Below, one piece after another: positions 16,225 through 24,551 of a DNA stretch of 64,000 nucleotides. Position 1 is the first letter of the stretch. Every line of letters begins with the position of its first letter. A program made the translations under genes and the position numbers. This stretch comes from Limnothrix sp. FACHB-406. Its GTDB lineage: Bacteria > Cyanobacteriota > Cyanobacteriia > CACIAM-69d. The notes under the pieces are model-generated. The model saw nothing but the letters and a program-made list of their open reading frames with translations. It ran no database searches and had not been told where the DNA came from. The stretch spans positions 1-64,000 of the forward strand of contig NZ_JACJSP010000003.1 of assembly GCF_014698235.1 (NCBI RefSeq), given 5' to 3'.

Positions 16225-16794
16225 CTAGGGTTCCGTGCTGGGTTGGGGTTGTCCTTCTGGCAAATCCAGTTCGATGTTGGTTCCCCGATCGAGCACTTCA
16301 ATATCCCACTGGCCCCGGGCCCCGCTTTCAAACACAATAAAGCGACCATCGGGACTGATGCGGGGCGATCGCACCCAACCGCGATAGCCCTGGGTGAGCA
16401 CTTGAACCTGGCCCGTCGCCCGATCGTATAGCTCAACTTCTGGGCGGGCGTAGTCGCTGGCCAGATAAACCAAATAGCGACCGGTTTGGCTGAGGCTGGG
16501 TTGCTCGGCGATCGCGTCTCGGCGGTTTAACCGAGGCAGCTCAATGAAGCGGCGCTGCTGCAAGTCAAATAGCAAAATCTGGCGGTTGCCCCCTCGGTTG
16601 GAAACAAAGGCCAACATCCGCCCATCGCCGCTGAGACTGGGCTGCTCATCGGCATAGCGGGAATTGAGGGTGAGGGGAATGTTGAGGTTGGCTCCGTTGC
16701 CACAAGCAACCAGGAGCGCGGCTGTGCTGAGAACAACCGCGCTCCGGCTTAGGGCCCGTTGACCCAATCTGAGGGACGATCGCAAAACGGACAA
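16225..16794 (-). CDS. TolB-like beta-propeller lipoprotein
   Basis: A signal peptide with a lipobox-like LSTAALLVACGNG (Cys about residue 31) precedes WD40-like/TolB repeats: DEQPSLSGDGRMLAFVSNRG, EQPSLSQTGRYLVYLASD and SPRISPDGRFIVFESGARG. At 189 residues it is much shorter than TolB (about 430) and has only about three blades, so it may work as an oligomer. It lies 28 bp after ycf66 on the same strand. Periplasmic or outer-membrane location is inferred. Confidence 0.8.
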   Translation of the reverse strand: MSVLRSSLRLGQRALSRSAVVLSTAALLVACGNGANLNIPLTLNSRYADEQPSLSGDGRMLAFVSNRGGNRQILLFDLQQRRFIELPRLNRRDAIAEQPSLSQTGRYLVYLASDYARPEVELYDRATGQVQVLTQGYRGWVRSPRISPDGRFIVFESGARGQWDIEVLDRGTNIELDLPEGQPQPSTEP

Positions 16795-16822
16795 GGGCGT
16801 TTAGGGGAAGTTTCGCTGGAGG

Positions 16823-18028
16823 TTAGCGTTCAAACTTGACGGGGCGATCGAAGTCGTCTTCGTAGCGATCGCTGCCATTACCGTCGGAAAAACGGGCTTC
16901 CGAGTCACGGCTGCTGCCCAGGGAGCCATCACCTTCTTCGTCCTTGGGACTCAGATCCAGGGGCGGACGACTGCTGGCCTGGTCGGCGTAGCGATCCCAA
17001 TCTTCTTCGGTGGGTTCCGGGTCGATCGGTTGATAGGACACGTAGCTATCGGCGGGTTCCACCTCTGCGGCATAGCTATCGCTGTAGCTGCTTTTGCGGG
17101 CGGGCGGTTCGTCAACGTAGTTGGTGCGGCTGACCGGTGGCTCATCGGCCAAGGGAGCCGTGCCAGAACGACGCTTGCGCGTGGGAGCGCGATCCTCGGG
17201 GCCGCTGGGTCGATCGCGCCGACTGCGAGGGGATCGATCGGGCTGTTCCCAGCGATCTTCGCCCCAAGATTCCTCCGATCGGGTTGGGTCAACTCTTGTG
17301 GAGTCAACTCGCGTGGAGTCAGCAGCGGGGCGACGGCTCGATCGGCTCACGGGCGGCTCGCTCCAATCGGCTCCCGTTTCGGGGCGGTTGGGCGGGCGCT
17401 GGGCGGGCCGACGCTTGCGAGGAACACCACCATCGGGGCTGGCTCCGGCACTGGGGCCACCAAAGGAATCGCGGTCATCGCGCGGGGGGCGTTGGGTCGG
17501 CGGTCGGCGGCGCGGCGGCGCATCATACCCACCATCACGACTATCGCGGCTGTCGCGGACTTCACGGCCATCGCGCGATCGGCTGCCATATTCCTTGCCA
17601 TATTCCTCGGCGGCGCGGCTGTCGCGGCTGTCGTCGCTGCCCCGAATCCGGCGATTGTAGGGCTGGCGTTCGATCGGCTCCATGTCATCCAGCTCCGCCC
17701 GATACACCCGACTCACGGGCCGATCGTCATCCACCAGGGGCGCAGTGCGCTTGGCCTGCTCCGTGGTCACGTTCCGCAGCCGAATACTTTCGTAAGCGAA
17801 AAAGATGGCTGACCCTGCCAACAGGAATTGGCTGAATTGCAGAATCGGATCCAGCCGCCAGCTATTAAAAAACAGAATGCCACCGCACAGCAGACCCACC
17901 GCCGCGAAAAAGATGTCGTAATCGCGGGCCAGTCCTGGCTTGTACGATCGAATGAAATAGAGTGCAGCGCCCGCCACCGCGAGGATGATGCCGATGAGGC
18001 TGCCCCAGCTAAAGCCAACGTTAACCAT
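16823..18028 (-). CDS. ycf66: Ycf66-family membrane protein
   Basis: The first 80 residues match Ycf66: MVNVGFSWGSLIGIILAVAG, RDYDIFFAAVGLLCGGILFF and QFSQFLLAGSAIFFAYESIR, three to four membrane helices. The remaining 300 residues form a charged low-complexity tail of R/D/S/P blocks (for example SRDSRDGGYDAPPRRRPPT), much longer than in plastid Ycf66. The tail includes a short DSTRVDSTRVDPTRSE repeat. The role of Ycf66 is unknown. It follows psbX on the same strand, an order seen in other cyanobacteria. Confidence 0.85.
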   Translation of the reverse strand: MVNVGFSWGSLIGIILAVAGAALYFIRSYKPGLARDYDIFFAAVGLLCGGILFFNSWRLDPILQFSQFLLAGSAIFFAYESIRLRNVTTEQAKRTAPLVDDDRPVSRVYRAELDDMEPIERQPYNRRIRGSDDSRDSRAAEEYGKEYGSRSRDGREVRDSRDSRDGGYDAPPRRRPPTQRPPRDDRDSFGGPSAGASPDGGVPRKRRPAQRPPNRPETGADWSEPPVSRSSRRPAADSTRVDSTRVDPTRSEESWGEDRWEQPDRSPRSRRDRPSGPEDRAPTRKRRSGTAPLADEPPVSRTNYVDEPPARKSSYSDSYAAEVEPADSYVSYQPIDPEPTEEDWDRYADQASSRPPLDLSPKDEEGDGSLGSSRDSEARFSDGNGSDRYEDDFDRPVKFER

Positions 18029-18066
18029 CGTCCCTCAAGAACGTTACGGGTTTATTCTAACGACGA

Positions 18067-18100
18067 ACGGCGGCTCCGATGGGGTTACCGGAACCGCCGT
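18067..18100 (-). terminator. Hairpin between psbX and ycf66
   Basis: ACGGCGG and CCGCCGT pair, extended by CCG/CGG after a 2-nt mismatch. It lies downstream of psbX on the minus strand and 39 bp before ycf66. The T-run is weak, so it may attenuate rather than stop transcription. Confidence 0.5.
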
Positions 18101-18164
18101 CCTTTGCGGGCGATCGCGCCGAGGCTATCCCAACCGCAGGGGCTGAGCGGCACGACAAGCAACC

Positions 18165-18287
18165 TTAGAAAGTGCGTTTTACCTTGTCGTTCTGGCTAAT
18201 GACGATCAAGCCAACGGTAATCGGCAGCACCACAATTACGGCTCCCAAGAGCAGGCTCCACAGGAAATTCGCCAAAGAAGCAGTCAT
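18165..18287 (-). CDS. psbX: Photosystem II protein PsbX
   Basis: The 40-residue translation begins MTASLANFLWSLLLGAVIVV and continues LPITVGLIVISQNDKVKRTF. This is the diagnostic PsbX pattern: a single transmembrane helix followed by ISQ-x-D-K and a basic end. PsbX is a low-molecular-mass PSII subunit near cytochrome b559 and the quinone-exchange region. The ATG is preceded by GAGGA on the minus strand at good spacing. It is too short for usual gene calls. Confidence 0.95.
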   Translation of the reverse strand: MTASLANFLWSLLLGAVIVVLPITVGLIVISQNDKVKRTF

Positions 18288-18545
18288 AGTTATCCTCGGA
18301 TTGAAAACGCACAATTGGCTCTAGGGTTGTATTTTATCGCCCGATCGACGCTCTGTCGCCCCAGCGGAATTGAGAATTTCCCAGAATGATCCGTCAAGCT
18401 TTACGATCATCCGTGCTGCGGCTGATATCTCCGAGCGGGGTTGGGTGGCATCTGGGCCGGGCGCTGCCCTCTGAGCCAGATTTTGCGCTAGCCATCCCCC
18501 CGAGGCCGATCGCCCGCCCTTCTCAATTTCTACCCCAAGTTCGGC

Positions 18546-18833
18546 ATGAGTACCGTTGTGATTGGATCGTGGGCCCTGAGCCTGCTGTTGGGTCTGTTCA
18601 TTTTGTTGTTCATTGTCCGAATCGTACTGACTTGGTATCCCCAGGTGGATGCCCAAAAGTTGCCCTTTAAGTTGGCGGTGGCTCCGACGGAACCCTTTTT
18701 GAAGGTGACCCGCGCGATCGTCCCCCCGATCGGCGGCGTGGACATCAGCCCGATCATTTGGGTTGGTTTAGTGAGCCTTTTGCGTGAAGTGCTGCTGGGG
18801 CAACAGGGGCTGATTATCATGAGCTTGAACTAA
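18546..18833 (+). CDS. YggT-family (Ycf19-like) membrane protein
   Basis: Two hydrophobic helices bracket the family signature: LLGLFILLFIVRIVLTWYPQVD, then PFLKVTRAIVPPIGGVDISP and IIWVGLVSLLREVLL. At 95 aa it is typical. Cyanobacterial and plastid YggT/Ycf19 proteins affect nucleoid distribution and b6f maturation (CCB3), but which applies here is not clear. Its 3' end is only 33 bp from the IS-like scar that borders the CRISPR array. Confidence 0.85.
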   Translation: MSTVVIGSWALSLLLGLFILLFIVRIVLTWYPQVDAQKLPFKLAVAPTEPFLKVTRAIVPPIGGVDISPIIWVGLVSLLREVLLGQQGLIIMSLN

Positions 18834-18865
18834 CCGAAATGCCGGTTTTTAGCCCAGTTCAAACC

Positions 18866-18950
18866 TAGGAGCTAACTCATAACAGAGAATCTAAAGCCGA
18901 CTTTGCAGCTCTAAATCCGGATTTAGAGCTGATTTATAAAGCGACTATTA
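18866..18950 (+). repeat. IS-end pair at the CRISPR trailer (copy E3 plus IS right end)
   Basis: The first part (18866-18918) is the E1/E2-type unit, GAGCTAACTCAT to GCAGCTCTAAAT. It is joined head to head to a second end, AGAGCTGATTTATAAAG at 18926, which continues TATTAATC like the IS5 remnant's right end at 3227. The junction forms a perfect 26-bp palindrome (18906-18931). The second end runs straight into a CRISPR repeat that lacks its first bases. Confidence 0.7.
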
Positions 18951-21423
18951 ATCCTCGCCCAGCCCGGGGGCCGGGCGCTGCCCGTCTGTCAGCAGGTAGC
19001 TCTCCAGCAACTCACGCACTGTTTCAATCCTCGCCCAGCCCGGGGGCCGGGCGCTGCGTACTAGAACCCGAAGAATGCAATACAAACGACGACGTTTCAA
19101 TCCTCGCCCAGCCCGGGGGCCGGGCGCTGCAATTCGTCGATAATGAAAATCACGGGTGGCTGATTCGAGTTTCAATCCTCGCCCAGCCCGGGGGCCGGGC
19201 GCTGCGAGGGCAATGACATCGCTTCGGTTGCGGCCGAGCTGTTTCAATCCTCGCCCAGCCCGGGGGCCGGGCGCTGCTATCCTGGCGAGCGGATGGGTGG
19301 ATCAAACCCTGGTGGTTTCAATCCTCGCCCAGCCCGGGGGCCGGGCGCTGCACGACGGCAAAATGCCTGAAATTCCGGGCTAATCCTGTTTCAATCCTCG
19401 CCCAGCCCGGGGGCCGGGCGCTGCGGTTGACCATCCAAGGCGCGATCGAGGGTATCAAGTTTCAATCCTCGCCCAGCCCGGGGGCCGGGCGCTGCGTTGA
19501 TCAGGATCCGGGAGTCAGAGGGGGACGTTGCCGGTTTCAATCCTCGCCCAGCCCGGGGGCCGGGCGCTGCTATCGCTCCACCTCTTGGCGATGCGACTCC
19601 TTGCCGAGTTTCAATCCTCGCCCAGCCCGGGGGCCGGGCGCTGCGATGGTTCGCGTCTACAGCCTTGAGGTCAGGAAGGAGTTTCAATCCTCGCCCAGCC
19701 CGGGGGCCGGGCGCTGCCCTGATTTCGACGCAGAAGCGCCATGCTGAACCAAGTTTCAATCCTCGCCCAGCCCGGGGGCCGGGCGCTGCGCCCTTTTACC
19801 GGCAGCGCCTACCGTACCGATTACCCCCCAGTTTCAATCCTCGCCCAGCCCGGGGGCCGGGCGCTGCACCGATCGCCCCGGTTAGTCCACATACCCCCCG
19901 TCTGTTGTTTCAATCCTCGCCCAGCCCGGGGGCCGGGCGCTGCCCTGGCCCAAGCGGCCCTGAGCTGGCCCAAGTAGCCCCGTTTCAATCCTCGCCCAGC
20001 ACGGGGGCCGGGCGCTGCCTATCAGCAACGCACCACAGCGATCACTCAATCCACCGTTTCAATCCTCGCCCAGCACGGGGGCCGGGCGCTGCCTCAAATC
20101 GGGTGAAATTGCCGCCACCCTGACTTGTTTCAATCCTCGCCCAGCCCGGGGGCCGGGCGCTGCAGTCTTGGGGCGATCGAGCAATGGGCCAAGCGTGACC
20201 CGCGTTTCAATCCTCGCCCAGCCCGGGGGCCGGGCGCTGCGGGGAGTAGATTGGGCGGCGGCGTTTTTTCGGCTGTTTCAATCCTCGCCCAGCCCGGGGG
20301 CCGGGCGCTGCTTGGGCTGCCGGTGCTGCAAACGGTGGTGACGGTGTTGTTTCAATCCTCGCCCAGCCCGGGGGCCGGGCGCTGCTCGGAAGCCAGGGAT
20401 AATTGGGTCGATCTCGAAGAGGTTTCAATCCTCGCCCAGTCCGGGGGCCGGGCGCTGCAATCAGCTCATCTTGCAAGTAGACCTTGACCGGGTGGTGGTT
20501 TCAATCCTCGCCCAGTCCGGGGGCCGGGCGCTGCGGAGCCGGGGCCGTGGCTTGCGGCATGGCGGCCGTTTCAATCCTCGCCCAGCCCGGGGGCCGGGCG
20601 CTGCAATTTGATTAAAACCGGCAATGCCACAGCCGTTTTGCAGTTTCAATCCTCGCCCAGCCCGGGGGCCGGGCGCTGCCCGATGAGACGAAAACCCCAG
20701 CGCGATCCGTCTGAACCGTTTCAATCCTCGCCCAGCCCGGGGGCCGGGCGCTGCCTAGAGGTCAAACAATCCGAGGCCGCAACCGGTGTCGGTTTCAATC
20801 CTCGCCCAGCCCGGGGGCCGGGCGCTGCATCAACAGATGATCTTGGATCACGACCACCACATGTTTCAATCCTCGCTCAGCCCGGGGGCCGGGCGCTGCC
20901 ACAGTCCGGGGTGACTCAGATTGCGGAGTGGCTGGGGTTTCAATCCTCGCCCAGCCCGGGGGCCGGACGCTGCTCACTCATGGTTTTCACCTCCAATCCA
21001 ATAACGTTGTGGCTGGGGTTTCAATCCTCGCCCAGCCCGGGGGCCGGGCGCTGCGCACCTTGTGGCGATCGACCGTCTTGGCCGACAGGGTGTTTCAATC
21101 CTCGCCCAGCCCGGGGGCCGGGCGCTGCGGCGGCCAACTGCCGCTGCCATGGCCCATACCCTCGAAAGTTTCAATCCTCGCCCAGCCCGGGGGCCGGGCG
21201 CTGCGAGTTAGATTCAAGCTCGTTGCACCACGAATATTGTTTCAATCCTCGCCCAGCCCGGGGGCCGGGCGCTGCCGCACCCTTGGGGTTGGAAATCCAT
21301 GCATAGGACGGGTTTCAATCCTCGCCCAGCCCGGGGGCCGGGCGCTGCAATATAAATCTGGCCCTAAAAAATCTAAATTAGCTGATGTTTCAATCCTCGC
21401 CCAGCCCGGGGGCCGGGCGCTGC
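18950..21423 (-). CRISPR. Type I-C CRISPR array, 33 full repeats and one truncated
   Basis: The 37-bp repeat reads, on the minus strand, GCAGCGCCCGGCCCCCGGGC followed by TGGGCGAGGATTGAAAC. It starts at 19021, 19094, 19169 and so on to 21387, with a 32-nt truncated copy at 18950-18981. I count 33 spacers of 33-44 nt, mostly 34-39. The ATTGAAAC tag of type I repeats shows that crRNA is read on the minus strand, from the cas side. The repeat folds into a GC-rich stem of about nine pairs. Variant repeats: 19982 and 20056 share one change, 20422 and 20498 share another, and 20863 and 20937 have private changes. Confidence 0.98.
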
Positions 21424-21464
21424 AGGGTTTACGAACTGGCCTGAACCAAAAGATAAGAAAATGT
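21424..21464 (-). promoter_or_regulatory. Very short putative CRISPR leader
   Basis: Only 41 bp separate the first repeat from the hairpin after cas7. On the minus strand the stretch is T-rich (ATTTTCTTATCTTTTGG). A conventional A+T-rich leader of 100 bp or more does not fit before the terminator and the cas7 stop at 21509. Confidence 0.45.
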
Positions 21465-21498
21465 GCGGAAGCCAACTAGGTTGAGAGTTGGCTTCCGC
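21465..21498 (-). terminator. Intrinsic terminator-like hairpin after cas7
   Basis: GCGGAAGCCAACT (21465-21477) and AGTTGGCTTCCGC (21486-21498) form a perfect 13-bp stem with an 8-nt loop. On the minus strand it is followed by ACATTTTCTTATCTTTT, a T-rich run. It should end the cas transcript just before the array, although read-through is possible. Confidence 0.7.
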
Positions 21499-21508
21499 CA
21501 AGGACTAA

Positions 21509-22654
21509 TTAGCCTTCAATCAGCTTGGTTAGGGTGACTCCTTGGGGCCAATTTGTTTCGTCTAGTTCAATGACGTAGTGATCGAACGATCGCGGTGTAT
21601 CGACCTCAGGACGCTTTTGCACCGAAATGCGATCGAACAATTTGTGGGCTGGTGCATTACCCAATGGATTTTCATGGGAAAAGATATATAACCCACGCAC
21701 AGCCATTAGCCCGCGACTAGCCGATCGATCCACCACTTCAAACATTCCTTGAACCGCTTCCCAAAACAGTTCCAAGTCCCGATCGGTCACACCGGTTTGC
21801 TTGGCCAAAGGAGCCGAAAAGAAACCATAGCCTCGATATAGACCGTAAGAGATTTTGGTTTTGCGCCCGATCGTTTGTAGCTTTTCACGATCCTTCGCGT
21901 CAGCAACTGCTACTCGTGTGATTGCCAAATCTTCTGGAAAAACTGGGTCAATTGACCGAGAAAAGGTTAATTGCATGGGCCCACGAACCTGACCAGCATT
22001 CAAACCAGTACTCATCACTGCCCCGAACATTCGCACATCAAAGAAATTGGCGCACATCCAGTGCTTTGCCTTTTCCGTATTTTGCAAGCTCTTCTTGGGC
22101 TTGCGAGAATTTTTAATCAGGTCTTCCACCAATTTTTTGACAGTCTTCCATTCCGGTGAAGCCTCGGCCTCCTGGAGTTGCTCTTTCAATTCATCGGCAT
22201 CTAGTTCACCGCTGTAGCGCAACTTCACAACGGGATCATTGTTGTCATCATCTTCCTCAAACAGAGTAAAACTTGAAGGTAGGAATTCACGAACTTGGTA
22301 TAGTGCCTCCAAAACTTTGGAGTCCTTAACCGTTTCTTCTGACGGTTGACCAACTGGTAGACCTTCAGCCAAATAAGCTTCGCGAATTTGGTCATTCAAA
22401 ACGCCATGATGCTTGACAAAAAGCTTAAGCCGCCTTGCTTCTTCACTATTTTCTGCCATCAGATCGCCATAGGTAGCAATCCAGTTGCGAATCTTGCGTT
22501 TTAAGCAAACATCCGTTACCAAACCATGCATGGTTTCCATATCAACCCGTGGAAGATTGCCACCATCTGGATCGCCGTTGGGATTTCCATCCAACACATC
22601 AAACAACAGCACAAAATCGTGGCGACGCTGGGCATTAGTGTGAATTGCGGACAT
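21509..22654 (-). CDS. cas7: Cas7 (Csd2), type I-C Cascade backbone
   Basis: Cas7 coats the crRNA spacer in the type I-C effector. Seen: HDFVLLFDVLDGNPNGDPDG at the N terminus, LVTDVCLKRKIRNWI, then FFDVRMFGAVMSTG and QLTFSRSIDPVFP, all diagnostic of Csd2. The protein is 381 residues, whereas typical Csd2 is about 285. The extra length lies between about residues 100 and 190, an acidic and Lys-rich stretch (TLFEEDDDNNDPVVK, KNSRKPKKSLQNTEK). The ATG has no strong ribosome binding site. Last cas gene before the array; cas4-cas1-cas2, normally next, are absent. Confidence 0.95.
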   Translation of the reverse strand: MSAIHTNAQRRHDFVLLFDVLDGNPNGDPDGGNLPRVDMETMHGLVTDVCLKRKIRNWIATYGDLMAENSEEARRLKLFVKHHGVLNDQIREAYLAEGLPVGQPSEETVKDSKVLEALYQVREFLPSSFTLFEEDDDNNDPVVKLRYSGELDADELKEQLQEAEASPEWKTVKKLVEDLIKNSRKPKKSLQNTEKAKHWMCANFFDVRMFGAVMSTGLNAGQVRGPMQLTFSRSIDPVFPEDLAITRVAVADAKDREKLQTIGRKTKISYGLYRGYGFFSAPLAKQTGVTDRDLELFWEAVQGMFEVVDRSASRGLMAVRGLYIFSHENPLGNAPAHKLFDRISVQKRPEVDTPRSFDHYVIELDETNWPQGVTLTKLIEG

Positions 22655-22724
22655 GATTAAGCTCCAGAAAATTAATTCAAGTGATCAAGCAAACAGCATG
22701 ACTGGGCGCTAGCAATAGGCTTGG

Positions 22725-24542
22725 CTAAGAGAAATTAGCAGCCCGATCGCGAATTTGCTGGCGGTTGTGTGCTTGTTGGTGGTAATAGCCAATGGCGAAA
22801 ATAGCCTGCTGCTGCATTGAAAGACGACTGGGCAAGTTGGGCAGGTCGCGATCGGGAATTTTACTAAGAATTTCCTCCAACTCCTCTTGAAACTGGTTGT
22901 GCCAACCTGGTTTTTCTTTGCGAAGTTTGGATAGATTGGCCTGGGCTTTGCCAATGATTTTTCCCAGAAGATAGCAAGGGCTGATGGACATGGAGCCATA
23001 GTATCGATCGGCGATCGGGGCATTGACCTTGCCCAAGGCGGCATACTGAATCCTGTCAACTTGCGCCAACAGGCGACCAGCATGGTAGGCGAGCCGATCG
23101 CCCAATTGTTCGTCTTGAAATTGCGGATTGCGAGTTAGGCTTTCCATCGCATTTTGAGGCTCATTCATGTTGATTTTTCCTTCCAAGGTCAGAATTAGCT
23201 TGAGCAAAGCAGCCCTTGTGTGGGTGATGCTGCCCCCTTCGACTCGGATTCGACGCAGGAGGCGATCGAGCAAGTCAGCAGGCAATGGCCGCCCTTCAAT
23301 AGCCGCCAAAAACAGCGCTGTTGGAGTTCGGGACAACATATCTTTTTTAGGCTCGCGATAAGCACAAGCGGCTAGTTCATAGAGTCCAAAGAATTCGCGA
23401 TCTTCCTCATAGAGCGAGTCAATTTTCTGCCCCTGAAACCAAATTTTCAGGTTGTGATTGACTGACTCGATCGTCACATCAATCCAGCTACGAATGACCG
23501 CTCTGGCATTGTTGGCAGTGAGCGCAATTGCGAAAAAACGTTGAGCGAGGGCTGCACTCGTCTTCTCGCTGATTTCCTGAGCAGTCATTGGTGATTTCAG
23601 TAGATTCTGAATTCTTTTTGAATTCAATGGATCACGCGGCTTGCCCAAGATCTTCAAATCAACTGCTTCAGCACCCTGTTGCACCCACCAAACATAGACA
23701 CTATCCCCAATGCGAAGACTGTCGTTTTCACTGGCAATAAGGGCATTTAGCGCCTTAGCAAATCCTTCCGCTGCTGGCCGTGAAATGGGAGAAGTCAGGG
23801 AATTTGCCAGCCCGAAGGATTCAAAGGCAACGGAATTTGCAGAAACCAAAGCTGTTCCTGAAGGTTGTCCATTGGGAAGACCTTTAATGAAAAAAGGTAA
23901 TCGTTGTTCCAATGGGCCATAGGTTCCGGTTACCAAACACCAACCCATGGGACGTTCTCGGCTATCTGATACTGTTTCACCAGATGTGTAAGCAGCCCAA
24001 AATTGTTGAACTTTTTCTAGATTCGCCTTGTTCTCTGCGGGAATGAGTGCGGGGGCATCGGAAAAATGAACTCGAAAGGTGACAACTTCACTGGCATCAA
24101 ACTCAGAAGAAAGCTGCAAATTGGGCGCAAATTGCGATCGCTGTTGAACGGGATCCCAACTTTCCAAAAATTTCAAAATGGCTTCTACAGCGGGTTCTTG
24201 AGTTGCACTAAAACAGTTGGCAACTAGGTCTTTGAACTGTCGATGGCATTCGGCAACACGCTCTGGCTTAGAGGTCGATCGGGCGGCTCCCAGGACATAC
24301 TCCCCCGTATCTGCCAACAGCTTGGGCTGAATGCCTACTGTGCGGCCAATGTGGGGAACAATAATTTTCTTGCCTCGTTTTTTCCCCTTTCGTGACTCCT
24401 CGACCATTGGAGTCATCAGGCTTGTTCCGATCGGTCTTCCTTGTTGATCAATTTCAATCAGCCAACTGACTGGCGAAAAACCATACATTGATGGTGTTTC
24501 ATCAATTCGGGTTGCCAGCTTGGCCAACTCGCTCAGAAGCAT
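22725..24542 (-). CDS. cas8c: Cas8c (Csd1), type I-C large subunit
   Basis: The 605-residue protein has the Csd1 layout: MLLSELAKLATRIDETPSMY with a FSPVSWLIEIDQQGRP strand at the N terminus, and the C-terminal helical bundle with FQDEQLGDRLAYHAGRLLA and YYGSMSISPCYLLGKIIGKA, followed by ALFAIGYYHQQ-type ending (IFAIGYYHQQAHNR). Cas8c recognises the PAM and helps recruit Cas3; its C-terminal part can also be made separately as Cas11. Its start is 10 bp after cas5 ends and cas7 starts 71 bp after its stop, so this is one transcript. Confidence 0.95.
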   Translation of the reverse strand: MLLSELAKLATRIDETPSMYGFSPVSWLIEIDQQGRPIGTSLMTPMVEESRKGKKRGKKIIVPHIGRTVGIQPKLLADTGEYVLGAARSTSKPERVAECHRQFKDLVANCFSATQEPAVEAILKFLESWDPVQQRSQFAPNLQLSSEFDASEVVTFRVHFSDAPALIPAENKANLEKVQQFWAAYTSGETVSDSRERPMGWCLVTGTYGPLEQRLPFFIKGLPNGQPSGTALVSANSVAFESFGLANSLTSPISRPAAEGFAKALNALIASENDSLRIGDSVYVWWVQQGAEAVDLKILGKPRDPLNSKRIQNLLKSPMTAQEISEKTSAALAQRFFAIALTANNARAVIRSWIDVTIESVNHNLKIWFQGQKIDSLYEEDREFFGLYELAACAYREPKKDMLSRTPTALFLAAIEGRPLPADLLDRLLRRIRVEGGSITHTRAALLKLILTLEGKINMNEPQNAMESLTRNPQFQDEQLGDRLAYHAGRLLAQVDRIQYAALGKVNAPIADRYYGSMSISPCYLLGKIIGKAQANLSKLRKEKPGWHNQFQEELEEILSKIPDRDLPNLPSRLSMQQQAIFAIGYYHQQAHNRQQIRDRAANFS

Positions 24543-24551
24543 AAGCGCCTC

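Noticed and set aside
16951-17835. Several long frames opposite ycf66
   Set aside because: The low-complexity Arg/Asp/Ser/Pro tail of ycf66 produces open frames in other phases. None shows a family motif or ribosome binding site.
18950-21423. Plus-strand direction for the CRISPR array
   Set aside because: The ATTGAAAC end of the repeat, the truncated repeat at the low-coordinate end and the cas genes at the other end all fit minus-strand transcription.
19427-21479. Long open frames with RPARGPGAA or SPSPGAGRC repeats across the CRISPR array
   Set aside because: They are translations of the 37-bp repeat in different frames. The array structure explains them fully.
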